A stretch of DNA of 40,546 bases from an uncultured Acetatifactor sp. (GTDB lineage: Bacteria > Bacillota > Clostridia > Lachnospirales > Lachnospiraceae). The stretch lies in assembly GCA_947589075.1 (NCBI GenBank), contig CANQBS010000017.1, forward strand, positions 1 through 40,546, in the 5' to 3' direction. Each line of letters begins with the position of its first letter. The stretch's first letter is position 1. The notes below the pieces were generated by a model, which saw only the letters and a program-made list of their open reading frames with translations, searched no databases and was not told where the DNA came from. Shown here in pieces: positions 25,658 to 34,083 of the stretch. The position numbers were made by a program, and so were the translations under genes.

Positions 25658-26722
25658 ATGGATTTTGTATATAAATTTCCTGTTGTTAAGGGTGTTCAGG
25701 CAAATAGGGTGTACTATATAGCAATGGTGCCGATGAAGATGCTGCCCAGATTGTTTCCGGTAGAAGATGAATATGTTCCGCCGGAGTACAGGGCACAGAG
25801 AAGATTGAACGAGAGCAGGATACCTGTTATTAGCAGATATATATTAGAGAACAGAAAGAACTATGTTTTTTCGGCACTGGCAGCTTCGATTGATGGTGAG
25901 TTTGAGTTTAAGGCGGGAGATGTATCGGATGAAGTGGGATTACTTGAGGTGTCTATGGATGCACGTTTTCTTCTGAATGACGGACAGCATAGAAAGGCGG
26001 CGATTCTTGAGGCTTTAAGAGAAGATGATACATTAGGCGAAGAGACGATATCTGTAGTGTTTTATGAGGATAAGGGACTATCAAGAAGCCAGCAGATTTT
26101 CACAGACTTAAATAAGCACGCGGTAAAAACCTCCAATTCGATATCGGAATTATATGATTCGAGGGATCCGATTGCGGTAATGACCAGAAATGTTATATCC
26201 AATATAGAATTTTTTGATAGATATACAGATAAGGAGAAAGATAATCTGGGTAAATATGCTTCTAATCTATTTACGCTCAATACATTCTACAATGCAAACA
26301 AAAGAATGATTGGGAAGAAGAAAGTAGATGATGAAACAGAGCAGTTTGCTACTATGTATTGGAAATGTGTTGCCGGTTATGTGAAACCATGGACGGAATT
26401 ATCCACATCTCAGATTACCAAGGTGGATTTGAGAGAGAAATATATTGTTACTCAAGGTGTTGTGATTAAGGCATTTGGACAGATTGGCAAGATGTTCTAC
26501 AATGACAGAGAACTTGATGTTAGCGATATGTTAAAAGGGCTTAGAGATATTAATTGGAGAAGAAACGCTCCTATTTGGGTTAAAAGAGCGATTCGCCCTG
26601 ATGGAAGAATGATTGCGAATGAGAAAGCAGTCAGATTGATTGCGAATTGTATCAAAGAACAACTTGGAATTCCGCTTGATGAAGATGACGAGCAAATTGA
26701 GAATGATTTTAAGAATAATTAA
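25658..26722 (+). CDS. dndB: DndB, DGQHR-domain phosphorothioation protein
   Basis: This 354-aa protein starts at ATG 25658, 5 bp after GGAGGG; the frame is open upstream, but those codons lie in the palindrome. The hallmark D108-G-Q-H-R112 follows a strand with LNDGQHRKAA, and the downstream FTDLNKHAVK motif is also typical of DndB/DGQHR proteins. DndB tunes phosphorothioate level and, in studied systems, represses dnd transcription. As first gene of the dndBCDEA operon, just behind a twin-operator promoter, it is well placed for autoregulation. Confidence 0.9.
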   Translation: MDFVYKFPVVKGVQANRVYYIAMVPMKMLPRLFPVEDEYVPPEYRAQRRLNESRIPVISRYILENRKNYVFSALAASIDGEFEFKAGDVSDEVGLLEVSMDARFLLNDGQHRKAAILEALREDDTLGEETISVVFYEDKGLSRSQQIFTDLNKHAVKTSNSISELYDSRDPIAVMTRNVISNIEFFDRYTDKEKDNLGKYASNLFTLNTFYNANKRMIGKKKVDDETEQFATMYWKCVAGYVKPWTELSTSQITKVDLREKYIVTQGVVIKAFGQIGKMFYNDRELDVSDMLKGLRDINWRRNAPIWVKRAIRPDGRMIANEKAVRLIANCIKEQLGIPLDEDDEQIENDFKNN

Positions 26723-26737
26723 CTGGAGGATTGTTTG

Positions 26738-28312
26738 ATGGCTGTTGCTAGTAAGACCACAATAAACAAAGAAGTTATAGAAGGAATGATGGAAACAGTC
26801 CGTAACCTGTATTTAGCAGATGATATTCCATGGGTTATAGGATATTCAGGCGGAAAGGATAGTACAGCCACATTGCAGCTTGTGTGGTATTCGCTTGAAA
26901 AGTTATCACCGGATCAGTTAAAGAAACCTGTTCACGTTATAAATACGGATACTTTGGTTGAGTCTCCTGTGATTTCAAGATGGGCAAAGAAATCGCTTGA
27001 AGAATTAGAGAGAATGTCTGATGAGAAAGGGATGCCTTTTAAGAAACATATTTTAAAACCTAAGACAGACAATACTTTCTGGGTGAATTTTTTAGGAAGA
27101 GGCTATCCATTCCCGAGGAAGAAGTTGAGATGGTGCACAGACCGCTTAAAGATTCAGCCGGTTAATAATTTTATAAAGGATAAAATTGCAGAACACGGTG
27201 AGATTATACTTGTTATAGGGACTAGAAAGGCTGAAAGTGCCAATCGTGCCAAGACTATGGCAAAATATGAAAAAATGAGAGTAAGAGAATTGCTTAGTCC
27301 AAATCCAAGTATGGCAAATGAGCTTGTATTTTCTCCGTTAGAAGATTGGACCGATGATGATGTATGGATTTATCTTATGCAATACAAGAATCCGTGGGGA
27401 TATTCGAATAAGGAACTCATGACAATATATAGGGGAGCTTCAGCAGATAATGAATGTCCATTGATGGTAGAAAAGGATCTTCCAAGCTGCGGTAAGAGTA
27501 GATTTGGATGCTGGGTTTGTACCATGGTAGAGCGTGATAAATCTATGGAAGCGATGATTGCGAATGACGACGAGAAAGCATGGATGTCACCGCTTTTAGA
27601 GTTTCGTAATGAGTTTGGTGATGAAAGTGAAGATCGTGATCGAAGAAGTTTCAGAAAAATGAATGGTTCTTTACAAGGAAGCTATGAGCGACTTCATCAT
27701 GGACCATATTTGAAGGAGATTAGGGATGACTGGTTAGAGAAACTATTGACCATTCAGAAGAATTTAAATGATAATTGCCCGGCAGATTTTGATAGTATTG
27801 AGCTTATTTCTGATGGAGAATTAAGAGAAATCAGAAGAATATGGGTGTTAGAGAAGCATGAGTTTGATGATTCGTTGCCAAAGATTTATGAGAAGGTTTA
27901 CGGAAAACCATTTAACGATCCTGATTGGATAGGTTCTCAACTTTTTGGAAAAGACGAATGGGATTTATTAAAAGAAGTATGTAACGATCCTAAGTATGCT
28001 GATGAAGAACTTTTGTTTGAAATGATGTACAGTCTGATAGATGTAGAGAATCAATCTACAGGACTCGATCAGAAAAAAGGTTTGATAGATGACCTTACGA
28101 GAGTAATAAAGAAGAATTTCTATGCAAATGAAACAGATGCTACGAACTATTATGCTGAACATACTAAAAGAAAAAAAGAATTTGGTGGAAATTATAATGA
28201 GAAATTTCTTGAACCGGCTATGGTCAAAGAAGAGGCGAATTATAATGTAAATCCGGATGATGATATTGATCTTGCAATAGATGAAGAAGAGGAAGATAAC
28301 TATGATAATTAG
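26738..28312 (+). CDS. dndC: DndC, ATP-pyrophosphatase / PAPS-reductase-like sulfur transferase
   Basis: This 524-aa protein starts at ATG 26738 after TGGAGG. The PP-loop motif S37-G-G-K-D-S is near the N-terminus. Four cysteines, C240, C251, C258 and C261, match the iron-sulfur-cluster ligands of DndC. RRKLRWCTDRLK near 130 is typical of the PAPS-reductase fold. DndC activates and hands sulfur to the DNA backbone with DndD and DndE. The C-terminus is acidic, and the gene overlaps dndD by 11 nt. Confidence 0.93.
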   Translation: MAVASKTTINKEVIEGMMETVRNLYLADDIPWVIGYSGGKDSTATLQLVWYSLEKLSPDQLKKPVHVINTDTLVESPVISRWAKKSLEELERMSDEKGMPFKKHILKPKTDNTFWVNFLGRGYPFPRKKLRWCTDRLKIQPVNNFIKDKIAEHGEIILVIGTRKAESANRAKTMAKYEKMRVRELLSPNPSMANELVFSPLEDWTDDDVWIYLMQYKNPWGYSNKELMTIYRGASADNECPLMVEKDLPSCGKSRFGCWVCTMVERDKSMEAMIANDDEKAWMSPLLEFRNEFGDESEDRDRRSFRKMNGSLQGSYERLHHGPYLKEIRDDWLEKLLTIQKNLNDNCPADFDSIELISDGELREIRRIWVLEKHEFDDSLPKIYEKVYGKPFNDPDWIGSQLFGKDEWDLLKEVCNDPKYADEELLFEMMYSLIDVENQSTGLDQKKGLIDDLTRVIKKNFYANETDATNYYAEHTKRKKEFGGNYNEKFLEPAMVKEEANYNVNPDDDIDLAIDEEEEDNYDN

Positions 28313-30236
28313 AAAGCTTGTGCTGCATAATTTTGGTATTTATGCGGGTACAAATGAGTTTACATTTGATGGAAATAAGAATGTTGTGTTAATTGGCGGA
28401 ATGAATGGTCGAGGTAAGACAACAATATTAGAGGCTGTATTATTAGCACTATACGGAAGAAACTCCTTTGCGTATACCGAGAGTAAATTTCAATCTTATA
28501 GTAGGTATCTTGATTCATATGTGAATAAAGCTGATGGTACCTGTATGTCTTATGTAACACTTGATTTTGAAATGGACGGAAGTGACTATACTGTTAAAAG
28601 AAGTTGGGAAGGCAATAAAAGAAAGATTAATGATAATATAGATGTATGGCAAGATGGCAAGCCAAATGAGTTTCTAACCGAAAACTGGGTGATGTTCATG
28701 GAAAACCTTTTGCCGAGTGGATTATCAAATTTCTTTTTCTTTGATGGAGAAAAGATAGCAGAGTTAGCGGCTGACAGTACGGACGAAAAACTGAAAGATT
28801 CAATAAAATCTCTTTTGGGAATTGAAGTGTTGGATAGTCTTGATAGGAATCTGGCAAAACTGTTGCGTAAAAGTGGTAAAGAAAAGGATAAGGTATTTAA
28901 GGAAGAGGTATCTTTTGAGTTGAAAAAGGCAAAGGAGGATGCAGAACAGCAGTTAAGGGATTTAGATGATAAAATACAGAGATTGGAAGATGAACTGGTT
29001 GTAGCAGAGAAGAAGATCGAGCAGGCGAGAATTGAATATACTTTAAAGGGCGGGGATATTTTTGAAAAGAAAGAAGAGTATTACAAAAAGAGGTCAGAGT
29101 TAGCGGTAAAGCAATCACAGCAAAAAGAGCAGCTTCTTGATACTGCGGCATCGGAATTGCCTCTTGTTCTTGTAAGAGGTCTTCTTGAAGATATGAGAAG
29201 CTCTGTAGAAAAGGAACGAGAGTCGAGAGAAAACAGTGTGGCATTGAAGAAGATCCAGGAGTTTTATTCTTCATATAAGGCAAATAATAAATCAGATGAA
29301 CTTGTCGATTTTATTCAATATATGACTGATATAACTAATAAGTCAGATAAGGATATGATTTATAATCTGTCCGATTCTTCGTGGTTGCAGTTAGTACAAT
29401 TATGCGAAGGTAGACTTGACAAAAGAATAGTTGATACTAATCATTTGTTTGAAGTGCGTGATGAAACACAGCAGGAGATAGAAAGCACAGATAGTTTGCT
29501 TTCCGTAGAAATTGATGAAGAGAAAATCGGAAAGATCTATAAAAAGATTATTAAATTAGAGCATGATAAGAGTAAGAAGGAAGTTGAGCTTGATGAATGT
29601 AGAAGAGAAAGACCGCACTTAAATAATGCTCAGATTAAGGCGACTACAGAATTCAATAGATATGTAGAGGGGATGCTGAAAAAATTAGAGACGAGTGATG
29701 ATTATGACAGAATAGTTAAGTATTCCCATCTCGCAACCAGTGTATTATCAGAATATAAAGTTAAGCTACAGGAAAAGAAGATTGGGAAATTGGCTGATGC
29801 GATGACTCAGTGTTACAAAAAGCTTGCGAATAAGAAAGGGATGATTGTTCGTATAGAGATGGATCCGGTAAGCCTCGATCTTAAGTATCTTAATGATAAG
29901 GAAGAAGAGATTCCTAAAGAACGGCTTTCTGCCGGAGAAAAGCAGCTTATGGTTGTATCTCTGTTATGGGCATTGGCAATTTGTTCAAGCAGAAAGCTTC
30001 CGGTGATTATAGATACACCTTTATCGAGACTTGATTCTAAACACAGAATGGCATTGATTAAAACATATTTTCCTAATGCCAGCGATCAAACAATCGTATT
30101 ATCTACAGATTCGGAAATATATGGTAAGTATTATAGTGCTCTTAAGAAAAACGTAGGGAATGAATATACGCTTGATTACAATGATGAAACAAGAAGTACT
30201 ACAATTCAGACAGGATACAGATGGGAGGATGAGTAA
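28302..30236 (+). CDS. dndD: DndD, SMC-like ATPase of DNA phosphorothioation
   Basis: This 644-aa protein starts at ATG 28302 (MIIRKLVLHNFG, the usual DndD beginning); an in-frame start 21 bp upstream is possible. Walker A GMNGRGKTT lies near residues 33-41, FFFFDGEK near 143, coiled coil about 190-270 and 370-500, signature LSAGEKQ near 541 and Walker B VIIDTPLSRLD near 569. DndD hydrolyses ATP and is thought to open or nick DNA for sulfur insertion by DndC and DndE. The stop overlaps the dndE start (TAATG). Confidence 0.92.
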   Translation: MIIRKLVLHNFGIYAGTNEFTFDGNKNVVLIGGMNGRGKTTILEAVLLALYGRNSFAYTESKFQSYSRYLDSYVNKADGTCMSYVTLDFEMDGSDYTVKRSWEGNKRKINDNIDVWQDGKPNEFLTENWVMFMENLLPSGLSNFFFFDGEKIAELAADSTDEKLKDSIKSLLGIEVLDSLDRNLAKLLRKSGKEKDKVFKEEVSFELKKAKEDAEQQLRDLDDKIQRLEDELVVAEKKIEQARIEYTLKGGDIFEKKEEYYKKRSELAVKQSQQKEQLLDTAASELPLVLVRGLLEDMRSSVEKERESRENSVALKKIQEFYSSYKANNKSDELVDFIQYMTDITNKSDKDMIYNLSDSSWLQLVQLCEGRLDKRIVDTNHLFEVRDETQQEIESTDSLLSVEIDEEKIGKIYKKIIKLEHDKSKKEVELDECRRERPHLNNAQIKATTEFNRYVEGMLKKLETSDDYDRIVKYSHLATSVLSEYKVKLQEKKIGKLADAMTQCYKKLANKKGMIVRIEMDPVSLDLKYLNDKEEEIPKERLSAGEKQLMVVSLLWALAICSSRKLPVIIDTPLSRLDSKHRMALIKTYFPNASDQTIVLSTDSEIYGKYYSALKKNVGNEYTLDYNDETRSTTIQTGYRWEDE

Positions 30237-30616
30237 TGATAGTGAAACAGATCCGTTTATCAAATCGTGCAAAGGAAAGATTATCAAGATTGAAAGGAAA
30301 GACTGGAATAAAGAATTGGAATGTTCTCTGTAGATGGGCATATTGCTATTCTTTGAAAGAAAACACCATTCCTACACCTGAAAATATAGATGCTGACAGT
30401 AATGTAGAAATGTCATGGTATACATTTGCTGGGGAATATAGTGATCTGTATGAGGCGTTGATTATAGCATGGTGTAAGAAGATGGATATTCCTACAGATA
30501 ATGATACTATGGCAAAATATATTAAAATGCACATAGAAAGAGGAATATCATACTTGTCGGGAACCAATTTTATCAAGGAACTTGATGATTTGTTGAGAAT
30601 AGGAGCAGCGGGATAA
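30236..30616 (+). CDS. dndE: DndE, small DNA-binding phosphorothioation protein
   Basis: This 126-aa protein begins at the TAATG overlap with dndD. The N-terminus IRLSNRAKERLSRLKGKTG followed by WNVLCRWAYCYSL is the characteristic DndE segment, with the lysines expected to contact nicked DNA. Length is in the normal range of the family. It is co-translated with dndD and overlaps dndA by 1 nt, consistent with one modification complex. Confidence 0.9.
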   Translation: MIVKQIRLSNRAKERLSRLKGKTGIKNWNVLCRWAYCYSLKENTIPTPENIDADSNVEMSWYTFAGEYSDLYEALIIAWCKKMDIPTDNDTMAKYIKMHIERGISYLSGTNFIKELDDLLRIGAAG

Positions 30617-31764
30617 TGAGTGTGTATTTAGATTATAATGCCTCAGCACCGATTGATAATCGTGTTGTGGATTTTATGATGGATATTTACAAAAATAATA
30701 TCGGAAATGCTGATAGTAGGACTCATGATTATGGGGATAATGCAAGAAGCATTGTAGAAAATGCAAGAAAACAAGTGGCTCTATTGCTGGATGTTCCTCC
30801 AGAGGATGTGTTCTTTACTAGTGGAGCAACGGAGAGTAATAATATTGCTATTCAAGGACTAAGGGAATACGCTGAGAAAACAGGGAAAAAGCATATTATT
30901 ATCACAAGCATAGAACATAAGGCGGTATTAGAAACCGCTAAGTATATGAGTGATCATGGGTATAGAGTTGATTTTGTTTCCCCTGATCATACAGGACGAG
31001 TATCAGCGGATGAAGTAATTGGCTTGGTTGATGATGATACTTTATTAGTATCTATAATGCATGTGAATAATGAAACTGGAGCAATCCAACCCGTAAAAGA
31101 AATAGGCGACAGACTTGCAGGTAAGGATGTGTTGTTTCATATTGATGCAACACAAAGTTGTGGAAAGCTGGTAGAAGAAATAAGGAAAATCAAATATGAC
31201 ATGCTTTCTTTTAGCAGTCACAAGATGTATGGACCTCAGGGAATAGGTGCGTTAGTGTTGCGCAGAAGGAATTATAAGTTACCACCGGTTAAGCCAATCA
31301 TGTTTGGAGGACAGCAGGAGCATGGAATCAGTCCCGGCACGATACCGGTAGCTTTAGTAGGTGGATTAGGTAAGGCGTGTGAGATAGCGATTGATGAACA
31401 CAAAAGTGATGAAGCCGATAATATATCAATCAGAGATATGTTAATAGAAATGTTGGACAAATCAGGCGTTAAGTATAGAATCAATGGAGATATAGATTAT
31501 TTAATATCGTCCACTTTAAATATTCAGATAGAAGGTGTTTCATCTGAGGCACTTATGTTGTCTAGTAAGCAGTATTGCGGTATTTCAAATGGTTCAGCGT
31601 GTACATCAAGTAGTTATTCTCCGAGTTATGTTCTCGTAGCAATGGGGATGTCGGAAGATGATATAGACCAGTCAATCAGGCTTAGTTGGGGTAGAAATAC
31701 AGATGTTGAAGCATTAAGAAGTAATTTTGAGAGACTATTGGAAGTAGCAAAGAAACTAGCGTGA
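30616..31764 (+). CDS. dndA: DndA, cysteine desulfurase (NifS/IscS-like)
   Basis: This 382-aa PLP enzyme starts at a TAATG overlap with dndE. The N-terminus VYLDYNASAPID, PLP-lysine K203 in SFSSHKMYGPQG, and catalytic C329 in SNGSACTS are all intact. It would supply persulfide sulfur to DndC. In many dnd loci dndA is divergent from dndBCDE or replaced by a host IscS; here it is the last gene of the operon. The name is assigned by context, since sequence alone would only say cysteine desulfurase. Confidence 0.88.
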   Translation: MSVYLDYNASAPIDNRVVDFMMDIYKNNIGNADSRTHDYGDNARSIVENARKQVALLLDVPPEDVFFTSGATESNNIAIQGLREYAEKTGKKHIIITSIEHKAVLETAKYMSDHGYRVDFVSPDHTGRVSADEVIGLVDDDTLLVSIMHVNNETGAIQPVKEIGDRLAGKDVLFHIDATQSCGKLVEEIRKIKYDMLSFSSHKMYGPQGIGALVLRRRNYKLPPVKPIMFGGQQEHGISPGTIPVALVGGLGKACEIAIDEHKSDEADNISIRDMLIEMLDKSGVKYRINGDIDYLISSTLNIQIEGVSSEALMLSSKQYCGISNGSACTSSSYSPSYVLVAMGMSEDDIDQSIRLSWGRNTDVEALRSNFERLLEVAKKLA

Positions 31765-31788
31765 CATAAAAGAACGGAAGGTGAGATT

Positions 31789-32805
31789 TTGTCAGGATGG
31801 AATCTTAAAAGCGGAGAATTAAATAGAGTTTTTGTAAGTGAGGATGAATACTGGTCTTTGTTTAATTTTGTGTATTCTGATTCTTGCCTGAAACGCAATA
31901 CATATAAATATGGGCTTATAAAATCCATTATGGATAACCTTTTTAATTGCAGATTTGAAAAGGAGAATCAAGTTTACTACCTGCCTTATAAAGATATCTT
32001 TTATAGATTTACAGTCAATTATTGGAATTTGGTTCTTAAGTATCATCTTAAACAGATGAGACCTGATGGGAAATCTGCTGTGTCAAAAATAGAATCAATT
32101 CTGCTTGAGAAAGCAAGGGGCAATGATGCAATAAAAGGATTGGAGTTCTCGTCGCTTAGAGACGTGGATCAGACGGATATAGTGAAGAAAGTTTCAGAAT
32201 CGTGCAGACGCAATGTTGTAGGAGCTTTATTCAATGATATGGATGGCAAACTTTATGGATTTGATCTAAAGGGAAGTGGTATATATATTGCGGAATCAGG
32301 TTATAATTTCATGCTAAAATATAAAGCGGAACTTGAAAAATTAAACTACTACGCATGGGCTAAGTTTATGGAGAAAATAAATGACGATGGTGTTTTGGTT
32401 AGATTGCTTGACAAGTTGGAACTTGCTACACCAAGGAGAGATAATCTAGCTGTGTATAGAGAAGTGTTATATAGAGAGTTTGAGGAATGTAATTGTTTTT
32501 ATTGTGGGAAAAAACTTGGTTTTGATGGAAAAAGTGCGCATGTCGACCATTTTATTCCATGGTCTTATGTGAAAGATGATAAGCTATGGAATTTTGTCTT
32601 ATCGTGTCCGCGATGTAACGAAAAGAAGAATAATAAAATTCCGGCTGAGAGATATCTTGAGATTGTATTAAAGAGAAATGAGAAAATAAAAGTATCTTCT
32701 AATGAGATTGTCCAGATTGATTTTGAATGCTACAATCCAGAGCGATTTCTAAGGATTTGGAAATATGCACAGTTAAGCGGAATGAAGCAGTTTGCTAACT
32801 TGTAG
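31789..32805 (+). CDS. HNH endonuclease downstream of dndA
   Basis: This 338-aa protein starts at TTG 31789 after GGAAGGTGAG. The first 230 residues are helical and unrecognised. The C-terminal HNH core has zinc knuckles C236/C239 (CFYC) and C273/C276 (CPRC) flanking the catalytic H251-V-D-H254 and the Asn/Lys-rich NEKKNNK end. With only 24 bp from dndA it is probably in the dnd operon and may be a phosphorothioate-linked nuclease, either cutting unmodified DNA or reading the mark. It is not the SspE type. The specificity is unknown. Confidence 0.8.
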   Translation: MSGWNLKSGELNRVFVSEDEYWSLFNFVYSDSCLKRNTYKYGLIKSIMDNLFNCRFEKENQVYYLPYKDIFYRFTVNYWNLVLKYHLKQMRPDGKSAVSKIESILLEKARGNDAIKGLEFSSLRDVDQTDIVKKVSESCRRNVVGALFNDMDGKLYGFDLKGSGIYIAESGYNFMLKYKAELEKLNYYAWAKFMEKINDDGVLVRLLDKLELATPRRDNLAVYREVLYREFEECNCFYCGKKLGFDGKSAHVDHFIPWSYVKDDKLWNFVLSCPRCNEKKNNKIPAERYLEIVLKRNEKIKVSSNEIVQIDFECYNPERFLRIWKYAQLSGMKQFANL

Positions 32806-32924
32806 AAGATTGATAAGAATGGTTGTACTAATAAGATGTCTACTTCTGCTATCATTTGATTCTGGTTGAGCCAATATAAAAATGAGAAAATAAAAGATAA
32901 AAAATGTTGACGAGGAGGGGTGAA

Positions 32925-33947
32925 GTGTCAATACAAGATATGGTTCCATACAGATTACCTAGATTCATGAACAAACATTTGATAGATCCACATGTAGTTA
33001 TTGTGGGGGCTGGAGCATCTATAGCTGCATGTGAAGTTGATAAAAATGGGAAAAAAGTTCCTCTATTGAAAAATATACATAATGTCTTGGGGCTTACCGA
33101 AGAATTGAAAAGGTATGATTTTTCAGATGAGGAAATGATAGATTTTGAAAAATTATTTTCGGATATTTATGGTAAACCTGAATATAAGGATTTACAAAGT
33201 AAATTAGAATATGAAGTGTGTGATTATTTTAGCACTCTTAAACTTCCTGATACTCCGACAATGTATGATTATTTAATCTTGTCGTTGACTGAGAAAGATG
33301 CAATTATTTCATTTAATTGGGATCCGTTTTTAATACAGGCATATAGGCGTAATATTGAAGTTGGTAATTTACCTGAATTAATATTTCCTCACGGAAACGC
33401 AGGGGTAGGATTATGCAACGATTGTAAAATAAAAGGATATGCAGGATGTTTGTGCCCTAATTGTTATAAAGAATTGGTGCAAATGCCATTGCTTTATCCT
33501 ACCGGTAAAAAGGATTACAATGGTAAAGCAATAATAAAAAATGAATGGAACAGAGCGAGAAATGTGTTATCTAGAGCTGCTGGAATAACTGTATACGGCT
33601 ATAGCGCACCAGTAACAGACATTGAAGCTGTTGAGCTTATGAAAGCGGCTAATGAATTAAGCCAGATGAAGGATATTGCACCGTTTACTATTATTAATTT
33701 ACCAGAAAATGAAGAGGAACAAAGAAAAAAATGGTCTGAGTTTTATGACGTAGATATGGTGTTATATTGTAATGATTTTAAAGAGTCGCTGCTTTGGAAA
33801 AATCCAAGAGTTAGTTTAGAAACTCTATTTGATGCGATTCTGCAAAGCCAACCGAGGAGTATAGAGAAGCCGTTTAAAGAGTGTTCAAAGTTAAAAGATT
33901 TGCAAGAGTTTGTTGTAACAATTACAGAGTTTGATATGAATATATAA
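32925..33947 (+). CDS. SIR2-like NAD-binding defence protein with zinc finger
   Basis: This 340-aa protein starts at GTG 32925, 6 bp after AGGAGG; ATG 32904 would precede that site. The SIR2 motifs are in order: VIVGAGAS near residue 27, SFNWD near 127, catalytic-type PHG near 152 and GYSAPVTD near 225. A zinc ribbon CNDC...CLCPNC lies between the last two. SIR2 domains in antiphage systems often degrade NAD+, and the intact motifs allow that. A Rad50-like ATPase follows 136 bp downstream and may be its sensor. Confidence 0.75.
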   Translation: MSIQDMVPYRLPRFMNKHLIDPHVVIVGAGASIAACEVDKNGKKVPLLKNIHNVLGLTEELKRYDFSDEEMIDFEKLFSDIYGKPEYKDLQSKLEYEVCDYFSTLKLPDTPTMYDYLILSLTEKDAIISFNWDPFLIQAYRRNIEVGNLPELIFPHGNAGVGLCNDCKIKGYAGCLCPNCYKELVQMPLLYPTGKKDYNGKAIIKNEWNRARNVLSRAAGITVYGYSAPVTDIEAVELMKAANELSQMKDIAPFTIINLPENEEEQRKKWSEFYDVDMVLYCNDFKESLLWKNPRVSLETLFDAILQSQPRSIEKPFKECSKLKDLQEFVVTITEFDMNI

Positions 33948-34083
33948 ATCTGATTCTATTGAGTAGTCAAGCTATAGGAATAGATCAAACTGTCAACATT
34001 CTCTGAATGTATTAAACTATAATATCAAAAAGAAAGGAATATGAGATATAATTGTTTCTGTATATGTCATATAGGTGAAATAA

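Noticed and set aside
18274..32805. Standard DndFGH or SspBCD/SspE restriction partners
   Set aside because: None of the encoded proteins matches these; the restriction candidates are the PLD-helicase module and the HNH protein.
33991..34023. Promoter for the zinc-hook ATPase (TATAAT at 34018)
   Set aside because: The only -35-like hexamer (TGTCAA at 33991) is 21 bp away, which is too far for a confident call.
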